Source of the DNA: Sedimentisphaerales bacterium
GTDB taxonomy: Bacteria > Planctomycetota > Phycisphaerae > Sedimentisphaerales > Anaerohalosphaeraceae
Length of the DNA stretch: 34,003 nt
Reading direction: 5' to 3'
Assembly (NCBI GenBank): GCA_016930745.1
Contig: JAFGGE010000204.1
Span: 1 to 34,003, forward strand
The translations under genes and the position numbers were made by a program. This document shows positions 1-7,713 of the stretch, piece by piece (within the stretch, counting starts at the first letter, position 1; every line of letters begins with the position of its first letter). The notes under the pieces are model-generated. The model was not told the DNA's origin. It was given only the letters and a program-made list of their open reading frames with translations, and made no database searches.

Positions 1-93
1 CTCATTTTTTCTCACAACCTTTTATATTTATTCGACTTACAACAATTTGCTTTTAAGTTAACGGGACAGTAGTGTGTTTATAACTATTTTCTG

Positions 94-882
94 TTACCCG
101 CCGGTGATCGGGGGAAAGTGGATTTTGACGGGGTGGATCCAATGGATCAGGCATGCAACGGGGATGACGAAGACAAATGGCAGAATGAGGGCGATTGGCC
201 AGTTCCACCAGCGCACAGGCTTGGCATGGCGATCTTGTGGGATGCAGAAGGCGGGCAGATAGACCATCAGGCCATAAACAAAGACCCAGAAGCCGACCTG
301 GGCAAGGGCCTGGAGACCGGTAAAGCTCATTTCGGCCAGAGTACCGGTCAATCCGAACAGGAGCATAACCTGCAGGGGCTTGAAGTTGCGGCGGCCCAAC
401 ATCCATGCCCAGCAGACAAACATGGCGACGAAGACGACGACACTGTGCAGACAGACGACATCGAGGTAATTGGCCGAGGCGGTGATATAGGCCTGGCCGA
501 CTTTTACGCCGAACAATGGGGCACAGTTGGTCATCGTGACCGTGACGGCTTCCTCAAGCAGGGCCATGAGGGTGCAGAACAGGACGAATTTGAACCGCCA
601 GCCCAGGGGGATTTTATTGACAAAAACGCGGATGCGATGGCGTAGAAGCATAGAAATAAGCCCGCCCAGGATACACCAGAAAAGGATCAATCCCCAGGCC
701 ATGAGCAGCACGGCCCGATGAATGGGATTTTTCCAGACGGCAACGGTAACCAATGACGTGATAAACAGGCCATAGAGACCCAAAAAGGCCAGGAGAACCT
801 GCAGATTTAAGAATTTCAGTCGTTTCATGCGGTTAGAAATACGATAGGAAGAGCCCAGACGCCAGGAAAAATGGAGAACCAT
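94..882 (-). CDS. Polytopic membrane protein of unknown function
   Basis: I do not recognise this 262-residue protein. It is very hydrophobic, with about six or seven likely membrane segments (for example the stretches around residues 28-50, 57-80, 98-115, 145-165 and 235-250) separated by short basic loops, so it sits in the inner membrane. It contains an LLEEAVTVT stretch inside a membrane segment, but this does not match the CAAX-protease motif well enough to name it. The ATG at 882 has an AAGGAC ribosome site about 10 bases upstream; a second Met at 828 has none. A TATAAT at 956-961 with a weak TGGATA 17 bases upstream may drive it. The neighbour on the other side is divergent, so it is probably transcribed alone. 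Confidence 0.75.
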   Translation of the reverse strand: MVLHFSWRLGSSYRISNRMKRLKFLNLQVLLAFLGLYGLFITSLVTVAVWKNPIHRAVLLMAWGLILFWCILGGLISMLLRHRIRVFVNKIPLGWRFKFVLFCTLMALLEEAVTVTMTNCAPLFGVKVGQAYITASANYLDVVCLHSVVVFVAMFVCWAWMLGRRNFKPLQVMLLFGLTGTLAEMSFTGLQALAQVGFWVFVYGLMVYLPAFCIPQDRHAKPVRWWNWPIALILPFVFVIPVACLIHWIHPVKIHFPPITGG

Positions 883-955
883 TTTTGGATTGTCCTTTTT
901 GACTTGAGAGGAGAATTTTTCTGTTACCAGGGTGATTGAGAGAGTACTATCTTTT

Positions 956-984
956 ATTATAGTAAGGCGGTAGGGGAATATCCA
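956..984 (-). promoter_or_regulatory. Possible sigma70 promoter for the membrane protein gene
   Basis: On the minus strand TATAAT occupies 961-956 and TGGATA (4 of 6 matches to TTGACA) occupies 984-979, 17 bases apart. The predicted start of transcription is about 65 bases upstream of the ATG at 882. The -10 lies inside a small inverted repeat (TACTAT/ATAGTA, 945-964 area). Confidence 0.4.
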
Positions 985-1028
985 GATTATGCCTGTGAAT
1001 TTTTGTATGTATTGAAAGGCCTATTCGG

Positions 1029-1265
1029 ATGGATCGCAGGACATTTCTGAAAACGGTGCCGGCAGCGGCAGTTTTGGCCGGGACGAGTCAGGGATTTTCA
1101 CGGGAATTGGAGCCAATTATCCTCTTGAAACCACAAACGGAGGGGGGAAAAAGCGTGCTGGCGGCCTGGTTTCATAATTGCGACAAGGAGAACACGGCAA
1201 AGATTTTCAAATTGCGCCCTGAACAGAAGGTGTTGTTTTCGCAGACGGTAGGGTATCCGGCATAG
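1029..1265 (+). pseudogene. Tat-signal nitroreductase (SagB/ThcOx-like) remnant with internal deletion
   Basis: The 78-residue ORF starts with a twin-arginine-like leader (DRRTFLKTV then a hydrophobic stretch) and the segment LKPQTEGGKSVL, which is how exported nitroreductase-family proteins of about 200-220 residues begin. Its last 20 residues, KLRPEQKVLFSQTVGYPA, are the usual C-terminal end of the same family. The roughly 140 residues between them, which hold the FMN-binding core, are absent, and the join falls around residues 45-50 with the frame kept open. A GAAAGG ribosome site lies 9 bases before the ATG. What I see is the two ends; the deletion is inferred from memory of the family. 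A genuine short protein is possible but would lack any flavin site. Confidence 0.6.
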
Positions 1266-1345
1266 AGGGATATGGAAGTCGTTCCATGTGAAGCCATGGG
1301 ACGGGATGGAAAGTTACAGTGCGAATTTAAGTGGAGGCACAAGAG

Positions 1346-2563
1346 ATGGGAAACAGGATTGTACTTTCAGGGTGTTTGATTGTGCTGGCGGCGGGATTGG
1401 CGTTTGGGCAGGACTGGCCTCAATGGCTGGGGCCGCAGCGGGACGGAGTCGCCACATTTTCCGCCCCGCAGACATGGCCGGCAAAACTCGTGCAGAAGTG
1501 GAGTGTGAACGTGGGAACGGGCGATGCGACGCCGGTGTTGGTGGGAGACAAGGTGTATGTGTTTGCACGACAGGGAAATGAAGAGGTAACTCTTTGTTTG
1601 AATGCCGGTGACGGCAAGGAGGTGTGGAAAGATCACTATGAGGCACAGGCGGTAACGGGCGCAGCTGCGCGACATCCCGGTCCTCGAAGCACGCCGATCG
1701 TGGCGGGTGCCAAGATCGTCACACTAGGCGTCGGGGGGGTATTGTCCTGTCTGGATGCCGAGTCGGGCAAGCTGATTTGGCGAAAAGACCCGTTTCCGAA
1801 GGTCGTACCCCGATTTTTTACCTCCATGTCGCCGTTGGTTGTGGACGGCAAGGCGATCGCTCATCTTGGAGGAGCAGGCAATGGGGGTATGATTGCTTAC
1901 GATCTGGCAACGGGCCAGGAGAAATGGCGCTGGGGCGGCGAGGGTCCGGACTATGGATCGCCCGTGCTGTTGGCGGCGGACGGCGTTAAGCAGATTGTGA
2001 CCCTGACCGAGAAGAGCGTGGTCGCCGTGAATGCCGCGGATGGAAAGCTGCTTTGGAGCCTGCCTTTTGTGCCGGCAGGACGGGCATACAACTCGGTAAC
2101 TCCGATTGTGGATGGGCAGACAGTAATTTACGCGGGGGCCGGACGAGGAACGACGGCGGTTAAAGTGGAAAAACAGGGTGATACATTTGTTACCAGGGAG
2201 CTTTGGAAAAACGCGGACCTGGCCCCGCAATATAATACGCCGGTATTGAAAGACGGAATGCTGTTCGGTCTTTCCAACAGCGGAAAGTTCTATTGTATTG
2301 ACGCCAAGACCGGCGATACGAAGTGGGCCGATTCGACGTCCTATGATCGGAGCGGTTTTGGCCAGATTGTGGATGCCGGTTCGTGTCTGGTGGCCTTGTC
2401 CAGCAATGGGGAATTGATGATTTTCAAGCCCACCGGCGAAAAGTATGAGGAACTGGCACGGATCAAGGTGTCGGATACCCCGACCTATGCTTGTCCGGTA
2501 CTTTCAGGCAAGCGGATTTTTATCAAGGACCAGGATACGGTTACTTTGTGGACAATCGATTGA
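1346..2563 (+). CDS. Secreted PQQ-type beta-propeller repeat protein
   Basis: This 405-residue protein has an N-terminal signal peptide (MGNRIVLSGCLIVLAAGLAFG, probable cleavage before QDW) and then at least five propeller blades. The blades are marked by the repeated DAxxGKxxW pattern: GKEVWKD, GKLIWRKD, GQEKWRWG, GKLLWSLP and GDTKWADS. The DWPQWLGPQRDG start of the mature protein is typical of planctomycete periplasmic PQQ-like proteins, which resemble BamB and PQQ dehydrogenases in fold. I see no dehydrogenase active site, so binding or scaffolding is as likely as catalysis. The start is set by GGAGG at 1333-1337, 8 bases before the ATG; an in-frame GTG at 1331 would overlap that site. It is followed by a strong terminator. 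Confidence 0.88.
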   Translation: MGNRIVLSGCLIVLAAGLAFGQDWPQWLGPQRDGVATFSAPQTWPAKLVQKWSVNVGTGDATPVLVGDKVYVFARQGNEEVTLCLNAGDGKEVWKDHYEAQAVTGAAARHPGPRSTPIVAGAKIVTLGVGGVLSCLDAESGKLIWRKDPFPKVVPRFFTSMSPLVVDGKAIAHLGGAGNGGMIAYDLATGQEKWRWGGEGPDYGSPVLLAADGVKQIVTLTEKSVVAVNAADGKLLWSLPFVPAGRAYNSVTPIVDGQTVIYAGAGRGTTAVKVEKQGDTFVTRELWKNADLAPQYNTPVLKDGMLFGLSNSGKFYCIDAKTGDTKWADSTSYDRSGFGQIVDAGSCLVALSSNGELMIFKPTGEKYEELARIKVSDTPTYACPVLSGKRIFIKDQDTVTLWTID

Positions 2564-2600
2564 TCAGGCTTGGATTTTCCTTCCCAACCGTGTAAGATAG

Positions 2601-2631
2601 TAGGGCGGGGCATATAAACCGCCCTATTTTT
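2601..2631 (+). terminator. Rho-independent terminator after the beta-propeller gene
   Basis: TAGGGCGG at 2601-2608 pairs perfectly with CCGCCCTA at 2619-2626 around a 10-base loop and is followed by a run of T. It separates the beta-propeller gene from the cluster starting at 2677. Confidence 0.85.
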
Positions 2632-2676
2632 ATGTTTTTTAGTGTTTTGACGGTATTTTATATTCGTGAGCGGTCA

Positions 2677-3600
2677 ATGAAATCGACAATTAAAATCCTG
2701 TTCTGTGATTGTGCCTATTCGGATGGGATCGACGAGCAGGTTAAGAGTCATATCGTCGAGGCTTTGCGCCGCAGGGGAATTGCCTTCGAAGCGGTAGGGG
2801 ATTTGTGCAAACTGGCGGCCGAGAGCGATCCGCGCATGGCCGAGTGGGCCCAGCTCGATCGGTTGCGGATTGTGGCCTGTTTCGAGCGGACGATCCGGTC
2901 GTTATTTTCCCGATTGGATCTGTGCCTGCCGGAAGGGACGCGGGTGTTGAATATGCGTGTCATGGATCCGGAAGGGATTGTTTCTGAGCTTCTAGCAGAG
3001 GAGCCCGGCGGGGGCCCAATGACTGGATCGCTGGAAAAAGAGGGTCCGTGGATACCCTGGTTTCCGGTAATCGACTATGAACGCTGCACGAACTGCAAAC
3101 AGTGTTTTAATTTCTGTCTATTCGGGGTGTTTGGTTTAGATGCCGAGGGAAAAGTGCGGGTGGTCAAGCCGTCGGGCTGCAAGACCTATTGTCCGGCCTG
3201 TGCGCGGGTGTGCCCGCGAAGGGCGATTGTGTTTCCCAAGCATCAGGACAGTCCGATCAACGGAGATGCAGTCGATGAGGCCGCCCTGGCCGCCGAACAG
3301 GCCTCCGGACAGGTCAAAGGGCTTAGCGCGGACCAGATGCGGCGATTGCTGCGGGCGCGGGGGGGGACCGGAAAGGGATTCGAGACAAAGAATAACAAGG
3401 AAAACCAGGCCGGACGGGAGAGAAAAGGGACAATAAATCGACTACAGCAAGAACTGGGGATTCCTGCTAAGGTGCTGGCTTCGTTGTCGGCCAAAGAGAT
3501 TGCCGGGATTCGGGACCGTGGCGGTCTTTCCGGCGACGCGAGCATCACGCCATGCGATATCTGCCAAGATCGTGCCTGTGAAGGGACAACCGATGAGTGA
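2677..3600 (+). CDS. HdrA-like N-domain plus 2x[4Fe-4S] ferredoxin protein
   Basis: The protein has 307 residues. Residues 1-80 ([18 protein letters not shown], then [15 protein letters not shown]) resemble the N-terminal part of HdrA-type heterodisulfide reductase subunits, where a CxC start and an xVVAACxxRT segment recur. Residues 137-179 form a bacterial ferredoxin domain with two clusters: CxxCxxCxxxC at 137-147 and CxxxCxxCxxxCP at 168-180. The C-terminus is charged and ends with CDICQDRAC. It should be a cytoplasmic electron carrier. Its gene overlaps the radical SAM gene by 8 bases, so it probably supplies electrons to that enzyme or to the cluster as a whole (inference). I chose the ATG at 2677 because the upstream ATG at 2632 lies directly in the terminator T-run. 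Confidence 0.82.
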   Translation: MKSTIKILFCDCAYSDGIDEQVKSHIVEALRRRGIAFEAVGDLCKLAAESDPRMAEWAQLDRLRIVACFERTIRSLFSRLDLCLPEGTRVLNMRVMDPEGIVSELLAEEPGGGPMTGSLEKEGPWIPWFPVIDYERCTNCKQCFNFCLFGVFGLDAEGKVRVVKPSGCKTYCPACARVCPRRAIVFPKHQDSPINGDAVDEAALAAEQASGQVKGLSADQMRRLLRARGGTGKGFETKNNKENQAGRERKGTINRLQQELGIPAKVLASLSAKEIAGIRDRGGLSGDASITPCDICQDRACEGTTDE

Positions 3601-5161
3601 TAAGCCACTCAAGCCTGCGGTGGTTCTGGTGGCTGACCGGACCTTGTCGGCGGCATACAAGACGCTGTTCGAGGGCATTTTTGCGACGATGCAGACGACC
3701 AAAACCCCGGAGGCGGCGATGCGGTATTTTGTGGCCCCTTCGGTGCGTACCGATGCACAGGGGCGGGCGTTTACAGCGCCCTTAGGGTTACGGCGCGTAG
3801 AGGCGGCCCTTCGGGCGCATACGCCCCTGGGACCGGAGGATGTGGTCTGTACGACGCCGGAACGACTGGGGCGCTTACTGGGGCCATGGACAAAAGTGGT
3901 CTGTGTCAGCAGCGGCGATCCGCTGGGCTATGGAATGAGCAATACGACAACGACCAGTTTCTGGTCGGGCGAGTTGTATACCCGAAGGTGGATGCGGCAG
4001 ATGCTCGAGCAGATCGGCAAGGCCAGGCGGAAATATGGATTCAAGGTGATCGGCGGAGGCGGGGGCGCATGGCAGTGGCGCCACTATGACGACCCCATGA
4101 CCCGGGAATGCCTGGATGTGGTGTTTGAGGGCTATTTTGAAGAACTCGGGCCGGGACTGGTTACGGATCTGATGGCGGGACGAGATGCGCCGGAGCATGT
4201 GAACGAGAGAGGTACCGCGATCGACCGGATTCGCCCGATTCAGGGGGCTTCGCTGCTGGGGGCGGTGGAGTTGAGCCGGGGCTGCGGGCGGGGGTGCCGG
4301 TTTTGTCCGATGGCGGGTAAAAAGATGACTCATCTTTCGACGGACACGATCTGTGCGGATCTGCAAACCAATGTGGCGCAGGGAGTGGGTTCGGTGGTCA
4401 GCGGCAGCGAGGATTTTTTCCGCTATGGCGCCGAAGGGATTCGTCCGAATTTTGAGGCTCTGCGTACGTTGTTGCTGGAGATGCGCAAGGTCGACGGCCT
4501 TTCGTTCATGCAGATCGATCATGCCAATATCTCCTCGGTAGGGCAGTTGACCGAGGAGCAGCTTCGTGAGATTCGAGAATTGCTGGCCTGGGAGAACCGC
4601 TGCGATTATCTTTGGGTGAATATGGGCGTGGAAAGCGCCGGCGGACGGCTGGTGGCGGCCAACTGCCGGGGTAAGATTTCCCCGTTCGATCCGGAGAACT
4701 GGGCCGATCTGGTGCGCGAGGTGGCCGGTAAGATGACCCGGTCGGGCTTTTATTCGGTATTCAGCCTGGTCATGGGACTGCCCGGAGAAACGCCGGACGA
4801 TGTGGCCGCGACGTTGAAGCTGGTCAAAGATCTGGAGAAACAGCGAGCGGTGATCTTTCCGGTTTTCTATGAACCGTTCGGCGAAGAGGAAATTCGGCAG
4901 GGGCTGGGATTTCGCGTAGAGAAAATGCGGGCCGATCATCTGGAATTGTATCGTACGTGTTATGAGATCAATTTCCGCGAGGTGCCTCGGTTGTTCTGGG
5001 ATAATCAGCGGGCTGGCGGAGTATCCTGGGGCAAACGGGCGATGATGCGGCTTCTGGGCAAAACCGAGGTGCGGGCGTGGCGGAAAAAATTCGTGCAGAT
5101 CGGCGAACAGATCGCCGTACGGGACAAAGAGTTGGGTCGGAGGGTCCGCTATGTCGGATAA
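3593..5161 (+). CDS. Radical SAM protein, B12-binding-type architecture
   Basis: This 522-residue enzyme carries the radical SAM cluster motif CGRGCRFC (CxxxCxxC) at about residues 231-238. Before it, residues 85-165 ([14 protein letters not shown], then FKVIGGGGG) look like the Rossmann-like region found in cobalamin-binding radical SAM enzymes of the COG1032 type. No DxHxxG base-off motif is visible, so cobalamin binding is uncertain. After the motif come the usual barrel segments ([39 protein letters not shown]). Its substrate is not evident. The ATG at 3593 has GAAGGGA about 6 bases upstream and overlaps the ferredoxin gene; the next gene overlaps its end by 11 bases. This arrangement suggests translational coupling and a shared pathway with the terpenoid genes downstream. 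Confidence 0.85.
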   Translation: MSDKPLKPAVVLVADRTLSAAYKTLFEGIFATMQTTKTPEAAMRYFVAPSVRTDAQGRAFTAPLGLRRVEAALRAHTPLGPEDVVCTTPERLGRLLGPWTKVVCVSSGDPLGYGMSNTTTTSFWSGELYTRRWMRQMLEQIGKARRKYGFKVIGGGGGAWQWRHYDDPMTRECLDVVFEGYFEELGPGLVTDLMAGRDAPEHVNERGTAIDRIRPIQGASLLGAVELSRGCGRGCRFCPMAGKKMTHLSTDTICADLQTNVAQGVGSVVSGSEDFFRYGAEGIRPNFEALRTLLLEMRKVDGLSFMQIDHANISSVGQLTEEQLREIRELLAWENRCDYLWVNMGVESAGGRLVAANCRGKISPFDPENWADLVREVAGKMTRSGFYSVFSLVMGLPGETPDDVAATLKLVKDLEKQRAVIFPVFYEPFGEEEIRQGLGFRVEKMRADHLELYRTCYEINFREVPRLFWDNQRAGGVSWGKRAMMRLLGKTEVRAWRKKFVQIGEQIAVRDKELGRRVRYVG

Positions 5162-6854
5162 CATGCGATCCAGGACGCGGTCCGGGCGGGGACCACAGGA
5201 GAATATTCCGCAGCAGAAAGACCATCGGGATCGTCTGGTCGCGTTTGTCCGCGCGTATGTAAGCCAGATGCGTCTGATCCCGCCGCTTTCGCTGGAGGAG
5301 CTTCGTCGTCATTCCGTAGCGGTGGTTGAGCGGGCGGGGCTGGCTCAGAAATTCGTGGATTTTACGGCGGTTTTGGTGAACAACGAGACATGGCGGCCTG
5401 TGGTGGCGGCCATTCCTTACACCCGTCGTCTGCTGCTGCTGCCCAATTGCCTGCGCGATAAGGAGCATTGCGCCGGTCGTTTTGACGAACTGGGCCTGAT
5501 TTGTGCCGGTTGCGGACGATGCATGATTCAGGAGATGCAGAGCCAGGCCGAGCAGCTTGGGTACGCTGTGCTGGTGGCCGAAGGTTCGCCGGTGGTGATG
5601 AGCATGATCGAATCCGGGCAGATTGAAGCGGTCATCGGGGTAAGTTGCCTGGGGGTTCTGGAAAAGACGTTTCCTTATATGGAAGCCGGGGCTGTGCCGG
5701 GTCTGGCAATTCCGCTTCTGTATGACGGGTGTGTCAATACGACGCTGGATACGGACTGGTTGTGGGAGGCGATCTATCTGAACGCCGACAGCGAAGCGCA
5801 CTGGCTGGATGTGGATGAGTTGCGCCGGCGGGTCTCTGCGGCGTTTTCCACATCGTCCCTGCAGGATGTGTTGGGCGGCGGTTCGAATCATGTCGAGCAA
5901 TTGGCCCTGGAGTGGCTTGCCGGGGAGGGAAAGAGATGGCGTCCGTTTCTGACGGCCGGCGTCTATCGCGCCCTGACGGGCCGCCGCGAAGAATTCGACC
6001 AGCGGCTGGTTCGGACCATGGTTTCCGTGGAATGTTTTCACAAGGCCTCGCTGATCCATGATGATATCGAGGATGACGACAACCGTCGGTATGGAAAGGA
6101 AACGATGCACCGGCGCTACGGCGTGCCGATTGCTCTGAATGTAGGGGACCATCTGCTGGGGGAAGGGTATCGTCTGCTGTCCGATCTGGACGTAAGCGAT
6201 ATGGTGAAAGCCAGGATGCTTCGGATCGCCGCGCTGGGGCATCGGCAGTTGTGCATCGGGCAGGGAAAGGAATTGGCCTGGCTCAGGTCGCCGGGAGTAT
6301 TGGGAGTGGATGAGGTGCTGGAGATCTTTCGGCACAAGACATCGCCTGCGTTCGAGGTTGCTCTGCGGCTGGGAGCGATTCTGGCCGGGGCCGATGATAA
6401 GCTTGGAGAGACGCTGACGCGATACAGCGATGCGCTGGGGATCGCGTACCAGATTCGAGATGATCTGGACGATTACCTGTCCGGGGATGAGATGGGCGAT
6501 CTGGCGGCGGGCCGGCCTTCGATTCTGGCGGCTCTGGCATGGGAGCGAGCCGACCAGACACAGAGGGAATGGATCGAGCAATGCTGGTTTCGTAAAGCGG
6601 AACCATCCCCAGCGGACCGGGTAAAGGATCTGTTCGAACGGTTGTCGATAACTGCCGAGGCGATGGCTCTGCTGGAGCAATATAAGGGCCATACCCTGCA
6701 GTGCCTAGAGGAGCTTGATAACGCCGCGCTCAAGGGGCTGCTGCGCCGTGTGGTGTGTAAGGTGTTCAACGATATAGAACGGTTGAAATGCTGCGATGAG
6801 CATACGCCAGGACATGATCTGGACGGCGGTGCAGGCGCAGGATCATCTGGGTGA
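5151..6854 (+). CDS. DUF116-isoprenyl diphosphate synthase fusion
   Basis: This 567-residue protein joins two unrelated domains. Residues about 30-220 are DUF116-like, with five cysteines at 100, 107, 118, 121 and 124 ([11 protein letters not shown], then CAGCGRC) that probably hold a metal or Fe-S cluster. Residues about 235-545 are a trans-isoprenyl diphosphate synthase: GKRWRP at 260-265, the first Asp-rich motif DDIED at 304-308 and the second DDLDD at 437-441. These bind Mg-prenyl diphosphate and condense IPP with an allylic diphosphate. The residue five before the first motif is Ala299, and the motif lacks the two-residue insertion of bacterial FPP synthases. From known rules this points to a product longer than FPP, such as C20 or more. 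GGAGG at 5139-5143 sets the start. It overlaps both neighbours. Confidence 0.88.
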   Translation: MSDNMRSRTRSGRGPQENIPQQKDHRDRLVAFVRAYVSQMRLIPPLSLEELRRHSVAVVERAGLAQKFVDFTAVLVNNETWRPVVAAIPYTRRLLLLPNCLRDKEHCAGRFDELGLICAGCGRCMIQEMQSQAEQLGYAVLVAEGSPVVMSMIESGQIEAVIGVSCLGVLEKTFPYMEAGAVPGLAIPLLYDGCVNTTLDTDWLWEAIYLNADSEAHWLDVDELRRRVSAAFSTSSLQDVLGGGSNHVEQLALEWLAGEGKRWRPFLTAGVYRALTGRREEFDQRLVRTMVSVECFHKASLIHDDIEDDDNRRYGKETMHRRYGVPIALNVGDHLLGEGYRLLSDLDVSDMVKARMLRIAALGHRQLCIGQGKELAWLRSPGVLGVDEVLEIFRHKTSPAFEVALRLGAILAGADDKLGETLTRYSDALGIAYQIRDDLDDYLSGDEMGDLAAGRPSILAALAWERADQTQREWIEQCWFRKAEPSPADRVKDLFERLSITAEAMALLEQYKGHTLQCLEELDNAALKGLLRRVVCKVFNDIERLKCCDEHTPGHDLDGGAGAGSSG

Positions 6855-7671
6855 TTCGATCCGCGCAGTCCGTCAGTTTCTTTCGACGCAGGCCGATCCG
6901 TTGGGCGGATTTCACGACCGCCAGGGTCGGCCGGATATGTATTATACAGTGTTCGGACTGGAGGCGTCGCTGGCGTGCGGGGCCCGGATCGATCTGGACC
7001 TGGTGGCCGAATTTCTCAAGCTGTTTGAAGACGGCCGGATGTTCGACTTTGTGCATCTGGCGGCGCTGGCGCGGTGCTGGGCGTCGGTGGAGCAGAGTCC
7101 GAGCGTCGAGATGGTGGACCGTTTATTGACGCGGATCGAAGCGCATCGCAGCGGCGATGGCGGGTATAACGATCATGCCGGAGCGCAGGTGGGGTCAACA
7201 TATGCGAATTTTCTGGCGGTGGGCGTATATCAGGACATGGAACGGGCGATGCCCAGATCCGAAGGCGTACTGCATTCGCTGGGGATTTTGAAACGGGCCG
7301 ACGGGGGGTATGTGGTGCAGCCCGGAGCCGAGCATGGCGCAGCGCCGGCGACGGCGGCGGCGATCATGACCTTGAAGGGCCTGGGGCGCGACTGCGATTC
7401 GGAAACGATGCAATGGCTGATGCGGCAATGCAAGGCCATCGGGGGATTTGTGGCGGCGCCGCTGGCGCCGGTGCCGGATCTGCTTTCGACGGCGGTCTCT
7501 TTGTTTGCGTTGACCCAGGCGGGGGCCGATATCGATCCGATTCGACAACGGTGCCTCGAATACATTGAGAGCCTGTGGGATGCGGGCGGCGGATTCTGTG
7601 CGAATTGGCTGGACGAAGCCGTCGATTGCGAGTACACCTATTACGGCTTGCTGGCATTGGGTTGCCTGTAA
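6796..7671 (+). CDS. Small alpha/alpha-toroid prenyltransferase/terpene-cyclase-like protein
   Basis: The 291-residue protein is built of alpha-toroid repeats marked by GGF/GGY turns at about residues 37, 122, 170, 216 and 265, each followed by a helix such as STYANFLAVGVYQ or LLSTAVSLFALT. This is the fold of protein prenyltransferase beta subunits and of terpene cyclases. It has no DXDD acid motif. Where protein prenyltransferases carry a zinc-binding His before a TxYxLxGL helix, this protein has Tyr280 (DCEYTYYGLLAL). It is therefore neither a standard class II cyclase nor a standard prenyltransferase. It may be a partner or second half-barrel for the larger cyclase downstream (inference). 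The first ATG overlaps the preceding gene by 59 bases and has no clear ribosome site, so a start slightly downstream (ATG 6814 or GTG 6829) is possible. Confidence 0.78.
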   Translation: MSIRQDMIWTAVQAQDHLGDSIRAVRQFLSTQADPLGGFHDRQGRPDMYYTVFGLEASLACGARIDLDLVAEFLKLFEDGRMFDFVHLAALARCWASVEQSPSVEMVDRLLTRIEAHRSGDGGYNDHAGAQVGSTYANFLAVGVYQDMERAMPRSEGVLHSLGILKRADGGYVVQPGAEHGAAPATAAAIMTLKGLGRDCDSETMQWLMRQCKAIGGFVAAPLAPVPDLLSTAVSLFALTQAGADIDPIRQRCLEYIESLWDAGGGFCANWLDEAVDCEYTYYGLLALGCL

Positions 7672-7713
7672 GAGCGATGGAAGCAGGGATGCTGGGTAAG
7701 GTGGTTCCACACG

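Noticed and set aside
1..93. Possible gene or RNA at the left edge
   Set aside because: The stretch is A+T-rich without a ribosome site, hairpin or conserved motif; I see nothing in it.
1346..1378. Lipoprotein signal (LSGC) in the beta-propeller protein
   Set aside because: The hydrophobic stretch before the Cys is only about five residues; a standard signal peptide ending at AFG fits better.
2632..2676. Upstream ATG start for the ferredoxin gene
   Set aside because: It sits directly after the terminator T-run, so it would hardly be in a message started downstream; the Met at 2677 is preferred.
4968..6692. Long antisense open frame (574 codons, minus strand)
   Set aside because: It lies opposite the well-supported radical SAM and prenyl synthase genes, resembles no family and is expected from the high G+C codon bias there. 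The same holds for 3875-5164 (minus).
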